A stretch of DNA of 64,000 nucleotides from Nocardioides panzhihuensis (GCF_013408335.1 NZ_JACBZR010000001.1:5481501-5545500); one strand, 5' to 3'. Counted from the stretch's first letter, positions 1 to 8,912 are shown. Translations and numbers: made by a program. The notes: generated by a model from the sequence alone, not told the origin.

Positions 1-278
1 GGGGAGACCTCGATCCCGTGCCACGCCCGGTGGTGGCCCGCGATCGCCTGGCGCAGCTCGAGGATGCCGGTGGCCGGCGTGTAGCCCAGCGGGTCACCGC
101 TCTGCAGCAACCGCACCGCCTCGGCGCTGACCGCCTGCGGCGCGCCCGTGGACGGCTGTCCTGAGGTGAGCGAGATGAGATCGCCGTACGTCCGTTGCCG
201 CTGGGCCGCCCGCTCGAGCATGTCCATCACGTGGAAGGGAGGCACGTTCGCGCGTCGGGCGACAGTCAGGCGATCCAT
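1..278 (-). CDS. Class I/II PLP-dependent aminotransferase, N-terminal part
   Basis: The gene runs off the left edge, so only about 92 N-terminal residues are visible. They start MDRLTVARRANVPPF and contain the features expected at the N-terminus of fold-type I aminotransferases: a small-domain helix, then a LTSGQPS segment (substrate-binding loop) and the PLGYTPATGILELRQAI stretch typical of aspartate/aromatic aminotransferases. The PLP lysine lies outside the window, so the substrate cannot be assigned. The start is the ATG at 278. A TAATGT box lies 7 nt upstream on this strand, so translation is probably leaderless. Confidence 0.8.
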   Translation of the reverse strand, partial: MDRLTVARRANVPPFHVMDMLERAAQRQRTYGDLISLTSGQPSTGAPQAVSAEAVRLLQSGDPLGYTPATGILELRQAIAGHHRAWHGIEVS

Positions 279-486
279 AGGGGGAACATTAGGGTGTGGC
301 CGAGACCTGCCTGGATGGCATGCGTCGTCAGGGTGCGTGCTGGCCAAGGCGCCGTCCCGAAGGCATACCGGGGTCTTTCGAGGGGCGGCAACGCCGGTCA
401 GTGCGTGCCATGGCGGCGCAGGCCGCCAGGTAGGTCGCGGCCACGCCCTAAGATGCAGTCCCGGAGGTCATAGGGGGACCCACGAC

Positions 487-519
487 ATGAGCGAGCCTCA
501 GCGAGCGACAGTCTCATGA
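487..519 (+). CDS. Possible 10-codon leader ORF coupled to the antiporter
   Basis: An ATG at 487, preceded by a good Shine-Dalgarno sequence (AGGGGGA, 8 nt spacing), opens a short frame MSEPQRATVS. Its TGA stop overlaps the antiporter start in the tetranucleotide ATGA at 516-519. The antiporter ATG itself has no convincing ribosome binding site, so translation may start here and be handed over. Most of the leader is a copy of a dispersed repeat (TGAGCGAGC...CAGCGAGCGA) that also appears twice near 60.3 kb. The rest of the gap from 279 shows no other clear gene. The peptide itself probably has no function. Confidence 0.35.
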   Translation: MSEPQRATVS

Positions 520-2006
520 GCTTTGACGTCCATCAGCTCGACATGTTCGTGCTGATCGGCTCCTTGGTCACGCTGCTGGCGATCCTCGCGGTGCAGGTGT
601 CGACGAAGGCTGGGCTCCCGTCGCTGCTGATCTATCTGCTGATGGGTGTCCTCCTCGGGGAGTCGGTGCTCGGGATCCGGTTCGACGACGCCGCCCTCGC
701 CCACGCGCTCGGCTTCGGGGCGTTGGCGCTGATCCTGGCCGAAGGCGGTCTGACGACGTCGTGGAAGGACGTACGTCCCTCCTTCGGCCTCGGGATGATG
801 CTGGCCACCGTCGGGGTGGTGATCTCGATCGGGGTCGTCGCGGTGGGTGCGCACTATCTGCTCGGGCTTCCCTGGCAGCTCGCCTTCCTGCTGGGCGCGG
901 TGACCTCGCCGACCGATGCGGCCGCGGTGTTCTCGGTGCTGAGGGTGGTGCCGCTGCCGAAGCGGCTGACCGGCGTCCTCGAGTCGGAGTCGGGGCTGAA
1001 CGACGCCCCGACCGTGGTGGTCGTGACGCTCATCGCCAGCGGCGCGATCGCGGAGAACCCTCCGATCGTCGTGGCTGGGATCGTGATCGGCGAGCTGCTG
1101 CTGGGCATCGTGGTCGGCCTGCTCGTCGGTCTCGGAGGGGCCTGGCTGATGCGACGGGCCGCGCTGCCCTCCGCCGGTCTCTACCCGTTGGCCGTGATGA
1201 CGCTGGCGTTCCTCGCCTACGGCGGATCGGCGTGGCTGCACGGCTCCGGGTTCGCGGCGATCTACGTGGCCGCCCTGGTGCTAGGCAACGCCGACCTGCC
1301 CCACCGCGGCGCGACCAGGTCCTTCGCCGAGGGAGTCGCCTGGCTGGCCCAGATCGGGCTCTTCGTGATGCTCGGTCTGCTGCTCTCCCCGGGGCGTATC
1401 GACCTCCAGACGATCGGCCTCGCGCTTGCCGCCGGGCTGATCCTGACCTTCCTCGCCCGGCCCGCGTCCGTGCTGGTCAGCACGGTGGTCTCCCGGATGA
1501 CGTGGCGGGAGACCGCGTTCGTCTCCTGGGCTGGGCTGCGCGGCGCGGTGCCGATCGTGCTCACCACCATTCCCCTCGCCGCGGGCGTCGACGGTGCCGA
1601 GGACCTCTTCGACCTGGTCTTCGTGATGGTCGTCGTCTACACGCTGCTGACCGGACCGACGCTGCCCTGGGTCGCTCGGGTGCTCGGGGTCGGCCGTCCC
1701 AACGATCCGCGCTCCCTCGATCTCGACGTCGCGCCGTTGGAGCAGATCGCGGCCGACCTCATCCAGCTCCGGATCCCGCGCGAGTCACGCCTCCACGGTG
1801 TCGAGATCAGCGAGCTCCGGCTGCCGTCCGGGTCGTCGGTGTCGTTGTTGATCCGCGACGGCCACAGCCTGGTCCCGGAGAGCACCACCGTCCTCCGCGC
1901 CCGCGACGTCATCCTGGTCGTGGTGCCACGTCACCAGCGTGAGCAGGCCGAACGCCGCCTCGAGTTGGTCAGCCGGAAGGGTCGCCTGGCCGGCTGGCTG
2001 CGCTGA
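516..2006 (+). CDS. Potassium/proton antiporter, CPA1 (NhaP2/CvrA-like)
   Basis: This 496-residue membrane protein should exchange cytoplasmic cations (probably K+) for protons. Residues 1-395 form about twelve hydrophobic segments of a sodium/proton exchanger domain, including the conserved TSPTDAAAV motif near residue 130 and ESGLNDAP near 155, which carry the Asn-Asp ion-binding pair. Residues about 405-485 match a cytosolic RCK_C (TrkA_C) domain ending in DVILVVV, the usual regulatory module of NhaP2/CvrA antiporters. The start overlaps the stop of a 10-codon leader ORF. K+ rather than Na+ preference is inferred from the RCK_C fusion. The convergent neighbour ends only 13 nt downstream. 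Confidence 0.87.
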   Translation: MSFDVHQLDMFVLIGSLVTLLAILAVQVSTKAGLPSLLIYLLMGVLLGESVLGIRFDDAALAHALGFGALALILAEGGLTTSWKDVRPSFGLGMMLATVGVVISIGVVAVGAHYLLGLPWQLAFLLGAVTSPTDAAAVFSVLRVVPLPKRLTGVLESESGLNDAPTVVVVTLIASGAIAENPPIVVAGIVIGELLLGIVVGLLVGLGGAWLMRRAALPSAGLYPLAVMTLAFLAYGGSAWLHGSGFAAIYVAALVLGNADLPHRGATRSFAEGVAWLAQIGLFVMLGLLLSPGRIDLQTIGLALAAGLILTFLARPASVLVSTVVSRMTWRETAFVSWAGLRGAVPIVLTTIPLAAGVDGAEDLFDLVFVMVVVYTLLTGPTLPWVARVLGVGRPNDPRSLDLDVAPLEQIAADLIQLRIPRESRLHGVEISELRLPSGSSVSLLIRDGHSLVPESTTVLRARDVILVVVPRHQREQAERRLELVSRKGRLAGWLR

Positions 2007-2019
2007 GTCCGGACGAGCG

Positions 2020-2535
2020 TTACTCGACCGGAGGGCTGCAGATCGTGGCGTCGACCTTGGCGGTGACCGTCTTGTCGCCGCCGGCGACGTCGGGGAACTT
2101 CTCCCCGGTTATGACCACGATGCCGGGGATGTCGGACTTGGTCTCGACGATCTTCGCGTCACCGAGCCAGCTTGCGACGAGCGCGGCGGAGGGAGCGTCC
2201 TTGTCGGGCGCCCACACCTCGACGGTCTTCAGCTTGGTGCCGCGGGGCGCGTTGCCGGTCCGGCCCTTGACGAAGCCCGCATCGACGAGGTCCGTCATCG
2301 CCCGGGTGGCGAGACCTGCCCGGGTGCTCGCGTTGAGCACGGTCACGACCACCTGCGACGGGTAGACCTCGGAGCCCTTCTTCACCGGGGCGTCCACGCA
2401 CGGCCCGACATCGACCTTCTGCGGGAACGGTGCGGTCATCGACTTCCATCCCCAGGCACCGGCCAGCGCGACCGCAACCGCGAGGACGGCGAGGATGATG
2501 AACGTACGAAGTCCCGTGAGGGCCGAATCGAGCAT
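2020..2535 (-). CDS. Membrane-anchored LytR C-terminal (LytR_C) domain protein
   Basis: A 171-residue protein with one N-terminal transmembrane segment (about residues 11-30, FIILAVLAVAVALAGAWGW) and an outward-facing LytR_C domain. The domain begins VVVTVLNASTRAGLATRAMTDL, a typical 'V-x-V-x-N-x-(S/T)-x-x-x-G-L-A' opening. The LytR-CpsA-Psr phosphotransferase domain that often precedes LytR_C is absent, so this is a stand-alone accessory protein of the envelope with unknown ligand. The start is the ATG at 2535. A TAGGCT box lies 7 nt upstream, indicating a leaderless transcript. Confidence 0.8.
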   Translation of the reverse strand: MLDSALTGLRTFIILAVLAVAVALAGAWGWKSMTAPFPQKVDVGPCVDAPVKKGSEVYPSQVVVTVLNASTRAGLATRAMTDLVDAGFVKGRTGNAPRGTKLKTVEVWAPDKDAPSAALVASWLGDAKIVETKSDIPGIVVITGEKFPDVAGGDKTVTAKVDATICSPPVE

Positions 2536-2564
2536 GTCGCCGAGCCTAACCCGCTGGTGCGCCT

Positions 2565-2858
2565 CTAGCCGAGGCTGTGTACGCGGGCGTGCAGCACGTT
2601 GCGCTGCTGAAGCGCGGCCCGGAGCGCCCGGTGGAGCCCGTCCTCGAGGTAGAGCTCGCCGTTCCACTCCACGACGTGGGCGAAGAGGTCGCCGAAGAAC
2701 GTCGAGTCCTCGTTGAGCAGCGCCACCAGCTGGAGGGTGTCCTTCGTGGTCACCAGCTCGTCGAGGCGGACCGTCCGAGGAGGCAGCGCAGCCCACCCCT
2801 TGGTCGTCAGACCATGGTCAGGGTAGGGGCGAGAGTCGCCGACACGCTTGAAGATCAC
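2565..2858 (-). CDS. Conserved small actinobacterial protein, VapB-annotated family
   Basis: A 97-residue soluble protein starting with GTG (MIFKRVGDSRPYPDHG). From memory, close relatives are widespread in Actinobacteria and are often labelled VapB-type antitoxins, yet no toxin gene is next to it here. The middle and C-terminal parts (PRTVRLDELVTT; VVEWNGELYLEDGLHRAL) recall the ParB/sulfiredoxin fold, whose signature is a DGxHR motif; here DGLHR is visible. That relationship is my inference. It is transcribed away from the HerA-like gene, and TACAGT lies 7 nt before the GTG, so it is probably leaderless. The function is unknown. Confidence 0.72.
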   Translation of the reverse strand: MIFKRVGDSRPYPDHGLTTKGWAALPPRTVRLDELVTTKDTLQLVALLNEDSTFFGDLFAHVVEWNGELYLEDGLHRALRAALQQRNVLHARVHSLG

Positions 2859-2907
2859 CCTCGTGACTGTATCGCCCTCAGGACAAAACCCAACATAGAG
2901 TCAGCCC

Positions 2908-4479
2908 ATGACGGATGCTGCTGCACTCTCGGAAGCGGTCGGACCCGGCTATCGGTTCGAGGGCTCAGCCCTCGAGCTCGGGGTGCTGATGGCCGACGCC
3001 GAGACGTTGACGGAGACGCCGATCCGCGTCCCTCTGGGGATGCTGAACAGGCACGGACTGGTCGCAGGCGCGACGGGCACGGGGAAGACGAAGACCCTTC
3101 AGCTGCTTGCCGAGCAGCTCTCTGCGGCCGGGGTTCCCGTGTTCGCCGCAGACATCAAGGGTGACCTCTCCGGTCTGGCCGCCCCAGGTGAATCGAGCGA
3201 GAAGCTGACCGCGCGGGCGGCGTCGGTCGGGCAGACCTGGCAGGCACGCGGCTTCCCGGTCGAATACTTCGCTCTCGGCGGGGAGGGCACCGGTATCCCG
3301 GTCCGGGTGACGGTCGAGGCCTTCGGCCCGACGCTCCTGTCCAAGGTCCTGGGGCTCAACGAGACCCAGGAGTCCTCGCTCGGGCTCGTCTTCCACTACG
3401 CGGAGAAGGCCGGCCTGAAGCTGATCGGGCTCGACGACCTGCGGTCGGTGCTGCAGTGGCTGGTCTCCGCCGAGGGCAAGGCCGATCTCAAGGACCTGGG
3501 TGGCCTCTCGTCCGCGACGACAGGGGTGATCCTGCGTACGCTCATCGCCTTCTCGGACCAGGGCGCGGACGAGTTCTTCGGCGAACCGGCCTTCGCGGTC
3601 ACCGACTTCATCCGCAACGACGGGGACGTCGGGATCATCTCGCTGCTCGAGCTGCCCAACCTGCAGGACCGGCCGGCGATCTTCTCGACCTTCCTGATGT
3701 GGCTGCTCGCCGAGCTGTTTCGGGCGCTGCCCGAGGTCGGCGACATCGACAAGCCGAAGCTCGTCTTCTTCTTCGACGAGGCTCATCTGCTCTTCAACGA
3801 CGCCTCCGACGCGTTCCTGGACCAGATCTCCACCACGGTGCGGCTGATCCGCTCCAAAGGAGTCGGGGTCTTCTTCGTCACCCAGAAGCCGACCGACGTC
3901 CCTGACGACGTGCTCGGTCAGCTGGGCTCGCGGGTCCAGCATCAGCTGCGGGTCGCGACGCCCAACGACGCCAAGGCGCTCAAGGCGAGTGTCAACACCT
4001 ACCCGACCTCTTCCTACGACGACCTCGGCGCCGTCATCCAGACGCTCGGGATCGGCGAGGCGATCGTGACCGTCATGAACGAGCGCGGTGCGCCGACGCC
4101 GGTCGCCTGGACGCGGCTGCGGGCGCCCGAGTCGCTGATGGCTCCGGTAGAGGCCGCCGCCATGGAAGCCGCCGTCGCCGGGTCGCCGCTGGCGGCGAAG
4201 TACACCGCTGCCGTCGAGGTCGAGTCCGCCGCAGACCAGCTCGAGGTGAGGAAGGACGCCGCGGCGGCCGCCGAGAAGGCCGAGGCGGAAGAGAAGGCGG
4301 CCGAGAAGGCGGAAGCGAAGGCGGCGAAGAAGAGCGCTCCGAAGAAGTCCTCGGGCTCACGATCTCGCTCTCGCGACGACGACTCGGTGGTCGAGACGGT
4401 GGTGAAATCCACAGCGTTCAGGCAGGCCGCGCGCACCGCCGCCAGAGAGCTCGTCAGGGGAATCTTCAAGCGGCGCTGA
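2908..4479 (+). CDS. DUF853 / HerA-like P-loop ATPase
   Basis: A 523-residue cytoplasmic ATPase of the DUF853 family (HerA-FtsK superfamily). The Walker A motif GATGTGKTK starts near residue 54. The Walker B motif with acidic residues (LVFFFDEAHLLF) is near 284-295. Other HerA-type motifs include FFVTQKPTDVPDDVL and SRVQHQLR. Residues about 430-490 are an Ala/Lys/Glu-rich, probably helical or disordered tail (AEEKAAEKAEAKAAKK). HerA partners with NurA in archaeal end resection, but no nuclease gene is adjacent, so a DNA-translocation role is only inferred from the family. The start is the ATG at 2908, with TAGAGT 6 nt upstream (leaderless). Confidence 0.85.
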   Translation: MTDAAALSEAVGPGYRFEGSALELGVLMADAETLTETPIRVPLGMLNRHGLVAGATGTGKTKTLQLLAEQLSAAGVPVFAADIKGDLSGLAAPGESSEKLTARAASVGQTWQARGFPVEYFALGGEGTGIPVRVTVEAFGPTLLSKVLGLNETQESSLGLVFHYAEKAGLKLIGLDDLRSVLQWLVSAEGKADLKDLGGLSSATTGVILRTLIAFSDQGADEFFGEPAFAVTDFIRNDGDVGIISLLELPNLQDRPAIFSTFLMWLLAELFRALPEVGDIDKPKLVFFFDEAHLLFNDASDAFLDQISTTVRLIRSKGVGVFFVTQKPTDVPDDVLGQLGSRVQHQLRVATPNDAKALKASVNTYPTSSYDDLGAVIQTLGIGEAIVTVMNERGAPTPVAWTRLRAPESLMAPVEAAAMEAAVAGSPLAAKYTAAVEVESAADQLEVRKDAAAAAEKAEAEEKAAEKAEAKAAKKSAPKKSSGSRSRSRDDDSVVETVVKSTAFRQAARTAARELVRGIFKRR

Positions 4480-4522
4480 TTCTGATTCGCTCGGGGACGG
4501 GCGGAATCCTTATCGTCTGCTC

Positions 4523-6028
4523 ATGCCCGACCTTCTCCTCCGGAACGTACGCATCGTTCCGCTCTCACCCGGGGCGAACGCGCCCGCCGGGGTGGTTGAC
4601 GTTCTCGTTGCCGACGGTGTCGTGGCGGCGGTCGGAGAAGGCCTGTCCAGACCGGACGGCGTCGAGACGTACGACGCCGGCGGCCGCTGGCTCGTGCCGG
4701 GTCTCTGGGACGCCCACACCCACCTCGGCCAGTGGACGCTCCGGGCCAGCCGGCTGGACCTCCACGGCACCCGCTCGCCTGCCGAGGCGCTGGCGCGGGT
4801 GGCCGCGGCCGCGCGCGCCCTCGAACGGCAGAGTGGGCCGGGCGAGGCGATCGTCGGGATGGGCCACTCGGCCGGCACCTGGGACCGCTGGGGCAACGTC
4901 TCCGAGCTGGACTCGGTCACCGGCGCCATCCCCGCGATCCTGGTCAACCACGACTTCCACCACGCCTGGCTGAACACCGCGGCGCTCGACGCCGTGGAGC
5001 TGCCCCGGCGTGAGGACATGGTGCAGGAGACGGAGTGGTACCAGGCCTATCCGCGCGTCGCGGAGCTCTTCGAGTCCAACGGGAGCACCCCGGCGGCCTA
5101 CCGTCGGATGCTGAGTCGGACCGCCGCGCTCGGGGTGGTCGGGATGACCGACTTCGAGGTCGGTGTCCGGCTGGACGACTGGCGGTCGCGGTGGACCTCC
5201 GGCTGCGACCTGGTCCGCATCCGGGTCGCGTCCTACGCCGACCAGCTCGACGATGCGATCGCCGAGGGCCTACGTACCGGCGACCCGCTGCTCGCCGGCG
5301 AGGACCGACTGACGATGGGGCCGTTGAAGATCATCAGCGACGGCTCGCTCGGCACACGGACAGCGTGGTGCTGCGACCCCTACGAGGACGACCCGGACAG
5401 CTGCGGGGCGCCGAACCAGTCGCCGGACGAGCTGCGGGGACTTCTGGGAAAGGCCCACGACGCCGGCCTCGAGGTGGCTACGCACGCCATCGGGGACAGG
5501 GCGGTGTCGGAGGCTCTGGTGGCGTACGCGGCGACGGGTGCGCGCGGGAGCATCGAGCATGCCCAGCTCGTACGTCGCGAGGACCTGCCGCTGATGGCTC
5601 GGCTCGGGATCACCGCTTCGGTGCAGCCGGCGCACATCCTCGACGACCGCGAGATGACCGAGGGCGTCTGGCCGGGGCGGGAGGACCGTTGCTTCGCGAC
5701 CCGCTGGATGCTCGACGAGGGCGTACGGGTGACGCTCGGCTCGGACGCTCCGGTCGCGCCGCTCGATCCGTGGCTGGCCATCTCCGCCGCCGTCGGCCGC
5801 TCACGTGACGGCAAGGAGCCGTGGCACCCGGAGCAGGCGCTGACCGTCCAGGAGGCCCTGGCGGCCTCGGTCGACGGACAGCCCACGGTCGGTCCTGGGT
5901 CTCGCGGAGATCTGGCCGTGCTCGACATCGATCCGCTCCGGGCCTCCGTCGGCGACCTGGCCGCGATCGCCCACGGCGGGGTCGTGCTGACCACGGTCGG
6001 CGGGCGGGTCGTCCACCGCAGCGTCTAG
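4523..6028 (+). CDS. Amidohydrolase family 3 (YtcJ-like) metal-dependent hydrolase
   Basis: A 501-residue TIM-barrel hydrolase of the Amidohydrolase_3/YtcJ group. The metal-binding HxH motif is visible as DAHTH (residues 62-66). Further probable metal ligands or catalytic residues are in LKIISDGSLG, ATHAIGDRAV (His), SIEHAQLV (His) and TLGSDAPVAPLDP (Asp). The length is typical of the family, whose substrates are mostly unknown and often N-acyl or amide compounds. The substrate here cannot be deduced. TATCGT lies 6 nt before the ATG, so translation is probably leaderless. A strong hairpin terminator follows at 6076. Confidence 0.87.
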   Translation: MPDLLLRNVRIVPLSPGANAPAGVVDVLVADGVVAAVGEGLSRPDGVETYDAGGRWLVPGLWDAHTHLGQWTLRASRLDLHGTRSPAEALARVAAAARALERQSGPGEAIVGMGHSAGTWDRWGNVSELDSVTGAIPAILVNHDFHHAWLNTAALDAVELPRREDMVQETEWYQAYPRVAELFESNGSTPAAYRRMLSRTAALGVVGMTDFEVGVRLDDWRSRWTSGCDLVRIRVASYADQLDDAIAEGLRTGDPLLAGEDRLTMGPLKIISDGSLGTRTAWCCDPYEDDPDSCGAPNQSPDELRGLLGKAHDAGLEVATHAIGDRAVSEALVAYAATGARGSIEHAQLVRREDLPLMARLGITASVQPAHILDDREMTEGVWPGREDRCFATRWMLDEGVRVTLGSDAPVAPLDPWLAISAAVGRSRDGKEPWHPEQALTVQEALAASVDGQPTVGPGSRGDLAVLDIDPLRASVGDLAAIAHGGVVLTTVGGRVVHRSV

Positions 6029-6075
6029 TGGTGTGTCCTTCTGGGACGCGCCACCAGCGACCCCGAACAGCGCGA

Positions 6076-6101
6076 AGGCCCGGCCGTCATCGGCCGGGCC
6101 T
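6076..6101. terminator. Intrinsic hairpin terminator
   Basis: A perfect 11-bp stem (AGGCCCGGCCG) with a TCAT loop lies between the amidohydrolase stop and a convergent small gene. It has no long U-run, as is usual in Actinobacteria. Being symmetric, it may serve both strands. Confidence 0.75.
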
Positions 6102-6126
6102 CACGCAATGGATCTTCAGATGCCGG

Positions 6127-6297
6127 TCACGCGGACCAGCGCACCGAGTCGTCGACGAAGTCGGCGAACACGTGAACACCGCGCAGGTCCTGTCGCTCGT
6201 CCATGAGCTTGGTCAGGGCACTGGCGTGCCGGAACTTGAGGCTGTGCTGCTTCGCGGAGCTGTTCGCCTCAGGCTTGGTCGCGGTGAGTGTTTCCAT
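6127..6297 (-). CDS. Small hypothetical protein, 56 residues
   Basis: A 56-codon frame starting METLTATKPEANSSAKQHS. The ATG at 6297 is chosen because a GGGGGG Shine-Dalgarno sequence lies about 8 nt upstream; longer frames on this strand lack a ribosome binding site. The peptide is hydrophilic, has no signal sequence or cysteine, and ends with RGVHVFADFVDDSVRWSA. I do not recognise a family. It sits alone before a roughly 190-base gap (6298-6490) that looks visibly less GC-rich than the surroundings and contains no other gene. A regulatory peptide or a peptide precursor are both possible; nothing proves either. Confidence 0.55.
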   Translation of the reverse strand: METLTATKPEANSSAKQHSLKFRHASALTKLMDERQDLRGVHVFADFVDDSVRWSA

Positions 6298-6490
6298 CGA
6301 GGTCCCCCCTACAACGGATAGATCGTCTACATCGTGGTCTGTCCTGCGCATCAAGCATCCCGCCCGTAAGTCGCCGGCAGGTTGTTTGAACGTTACAAGC
6401 CGGTTTCGGTAAAAGAAATGCCTGACGATGCCTGTGCTGGTATCTGCCGAGCGATAGGGCTGAATCTCGCTAGACAAAGGCGACGGAAGG

Positions 6491-7375
6491 TCACTCCGAC
6501 GCTGATCTGAGCGCGTCGACGGCCTGACGGGTCTGCTCGAGGAGCCGAAGCGCGGCGCTCGCGTCGGGCAGGTTCGGCTCCGGGGACCAGAGCTGGTCGG
6601 CGTCGCTGATCGGAGAGGCTCCGTCGATGATCGGGTCGAGGTCGGTCACCAGCGCGCCCTTCGACGGGTCGCCGGCCAGCGCAGAGCGGATCACCTCGCC
6701 GTCGATCGGGCACGCAGAGGCGATCAGCGTGGCGTTGCCGAACCTCGCGCCCGCGAGCGCGGACCCCTGCACGATCATCGCGACATGCTCGAAGACCGTA
6801 CGCAGCGTGGCGAGCTCACGGCGGGTGAAGAGCAGCTCGGGGCCGGCGACGGAGTTCAGCACCAGCCGACCCTCCTCACGCAGTGCGCTCCGCGCTGCCG
6901 TCATGCACTCCAGCGAGGTGAAGGCCGGCGGGATCCGGTTGCCGGCGAAGATGTCGATGACGATGGCGTCGTGCTCCGAGCCCGGGTGGGCCTCCAACCA
7001 GGAGCGTGCGTCGGCCGTCTCCATGGTGATCCCGGCGGGAAGCGGGAACCGTGTCTTGGTGAGCTCGACCAGGGCGGGTTCGAGCTCGACGACCGTCTGG
7101 GTGGTCGAGGGCCACCGATGGGCGACTGCGCGGGGGAGCGCGAGCAGTGCGCCGCCCAGGTGTGCGGCCGAACGAGGTGCCTGATCACCGAGCGCCGCCA
7201 GCATCCAACGGATCGAGGCGAGCTTCGGCGGCTGCGCGGGGTCTCCGAGGTGGGACTGCGCGACGCCGTCGATCACGATGGCCCAGCCGTCGGGCTTGAG
7301 CACGAGGTCGGCGGTGCTGCCGTCCGAGAAGTCGATGCGCTCACGACTCCCGGCCGGACCCGGGGGTGTTGACAT
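6491..7375 (-). CDS. Spermidine synthase-like protein
   Basis: A 294-residue protein of the spermidine/spermine synthase (SpeE) superfamily with a Rossmann-type methyltransferase fold. Visible landmarks are the acidic strand end TVVELEPALVEL (nucleotide-binding Glu), the ETADARSWL motif and the active-site-like DAIVIDIFAGNRIPPAF (Asp-x-Phe). The usual N-terminal polyamine-binding signature is weak, and no speD or arginine decarboxylase gene is nearby. Many actinobacterial members of this group are annotated 'fused MFS/spermidine synthase' relatives with unproven activity. The start MSTPPGPAGS (ATG at 7375) is the first ATG in frame; the long upstream extension is antisense shadow. Confidence 0.8.
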   Translation of the reverse strand: MSTPPGPAGSRERIDFSDGSTADLVLKPDGWAIVIDGVAQSHLGDPAQPPKLASIRWMLAALGDQAPRSAAHLGGALLALPRAVAHRWPSTTQTVVELEPALVELTKTRFPLPAGITMETADARSWLEAHPGSEHDAIVIDIFAGNRIPPAFTSLECMTAARSALREEGRLVLNSVAGPELLFTRRELATLRTVFEHVAMIVQGSALAGARFGNATLIASACPIDGEVIRSALAGDPSKGALVTDLDPIIDGASPISDADQLWSPEPNLPDASAALRLLEQTRQAVDALRSASE

Positions 7376-7501
7376 ACATCGATCCTGCCAGACACCATCG
7401 CGCCCGGACCGGGACATTCCGGTAGCCTGCTGGCGTCGTTGATAGGCGCGGCAGTACTCGGGACATCGGGACTCGGACATCGGGCGTGAGGAGCTCTTGC
7501 G

Positions 7502-8866
7502 GTGGAGATATGGGAGGTCGCCGAAAATGACGACCGGATCGAGGGTCTCACCGCTGATGGCAAGCCGGACCCGGCGTACGCCGCATCGCTCGGACTGAAG
7601 GACGCGCCGCTGGGCAGGCGCGCGCTCGCGGCCGCCGTCGACATCGTCTGTTACCTGGTCCTGCAGGTCCCCTTGCTCGTCTTCACGTTCCCGCTGCTGC
7701 TGAAGCTGGCCCAGGGCAAGTTCGGCTTCGCCCGGTTCCTGAGCCACCCCGACTTCCTGCTGGCGGCCATCGCCGGCGGCACGACCATCCTGCTGACGCT
7801 GGTCTTCGTCATCGTCCAGATCGTCTTCCACGGCCGCCGTGGCGTCACGCTGGGCAAGTCCGTCGCCGGGATCCGCTCGATCAACGTCAAGACCCTCGAG
7901 CGGCCGGGAGCCGGTCGCGCCTTCCTGCGGGCCCTGGTCCTGTGGGGCTCCGGGATCATCCCGATCGCTCCGATCGTCTTTCTGGCCTCGCCACTCTTCG
8001 ACAAGGAGAAGCGGAGCCGCGGCTGGCACGACAAGGTCGCTGAGATGTGGATGGTCGACGTGCGTGAGGGCCTCGACCCCTACGACGAGAAGCGGATGCG
8101 TATCGCTCGGAAGACGGTCGCGGCTGCGCCTGTCGCGGAGCGGAAGTCGCTGCCCTCGCTCAGCACCCCCAACGCGCAGGACGCCGGCAGCTACCGTCCC
8201 TCGGGCCGGGTCAGCGCCGGTGTGCTCGGCGTCTCCCGCCCGAAGGCGAGGCGCGAGGAGCCCGGGGTCTCGCCTGGCGGGGCGCTCGCGACCCCGCCCT
8301 CGGGGCCGGTGGCACCGAAGCCGGTGACCCCGGCGATCCCGCCGTCGCGCGCCGTGACGCCCAGCCAGGGTCAGACGGTGCCGCCGCCTCCGACCCCGAC
8401 GCCCACCCCGGCTCCCACGCCCACCCCGGCTCAGACCCCGACACCGGCGCCGAACCCCACCCCGAATCCCATGCCGACCCCCGCCCCGGGCCACACCCCT
8501 GCGCCTACGACCGGCGGCCAGCCGCTTCACGGGCAGGAGCGCCCTCGGGGCATCATGCTCAAGGTCGACTCGGGCGAGCGGATCCCCGTGACCGGCCTGG
8601 TGCTGGTCGGCCGTGACCCCGCCCTGACGGAGAACACGCTGGGGGCGCGTACGGTCTCGATCATCGACGTGTCGGTCTCGAAGACCCACCTGTCCCTGCG
8701 CCCCAGCGGCGACGGTGTCGAGGTCACCGACCGAGGCTCGACCAACGGCACCGTGGTGATCCACGAGGGCGCCACCCGACGGCTGAACGCCTGGGAGCCG
8801 GTGCTCGCCCCGGTCGGCGCGATGATCCGGTTCGGCGACCGCTCGGCCCTGGTGCGTCGCGGGTGA
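7502..8866 (+). CDS. RDD-domain membrane protein with C-terminal FHA domain
   Basis: A 454-residue fusion that opens the type VII secretion locus. Residues about 37-170 form an RDD domain with three membrane segments (ALAAAVDIVCYLVLQVPLLVF and two more). Residues about 210-345 are a Pro/Thr-rich linker with many PTPTPAPTP-like repeats. Residues about 360-452 are an FHA domain with the phosphothreonine-binding set Gly-Arg (VGRDPAL), Ser and His (SVSKTHL) and Asn-Gly (GSTNGTVV). It should sit in the membrane with the FHA domain in the cytoplasm, ready to bind a phosphorylated partner such as products of the two kinases at 22.5-27.0 kb (inference). It starts at GTG with AGGAG 8-9 nt upstream. 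The EssC-like gene follows after 46 nt. Confidence 0.85.
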   Translation: MEIWEVAENDDRIEGLTADGKPDPAYAASLGLKDAPLGRRALAAAVDIVCYLVLQVPLLVFTFPLLLKLAQGKFGFARFLSHPDFLLAAIAGGTTILLTLVFVIVQIVFHGRRGVTLGKSVAGIRSINVKTLERPGAGRAFLRALVLWGSGIIPIAPIVFLASPLFDKEKRSRGWHDKVAEMWMVDVREGLDPYDEKRMRIARKTVAAAPVAERKSLPSLSTPNAQDAGSYRPSGRVSAGVLGVSRPKARREEPGVSPGGALATPPSGPVAPKPVTPAIPPSRAVTPSQGQTVPPPPTPTPTPAPTPTPAQTPTPAPNPTPNPMPTPAPGHTPAPTTGGQPLHGQERPRGIMLKVDSGERIPVTGLVLVGRDPALTENTLGARTVSIIDVSVSKTHLSLRPSGDGVEVTDRGSTNGTVVIHEGATRRLNAWEPVLAPVGAMIRFGDRSALVRRG

Positions 8867-8912
8867 CCGCCGCCCCGCGAGCTCTTAGCCACATTGACGA
8901 GGGGAACCAAGG

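Noticed and set aside
312..470. Possible further copy of the inverted-repeat element seen at 57908
   Set aside because: Only short pieces such as GTGCGTGCTGGCCAAGGCG resemble it; no second arm could be found.
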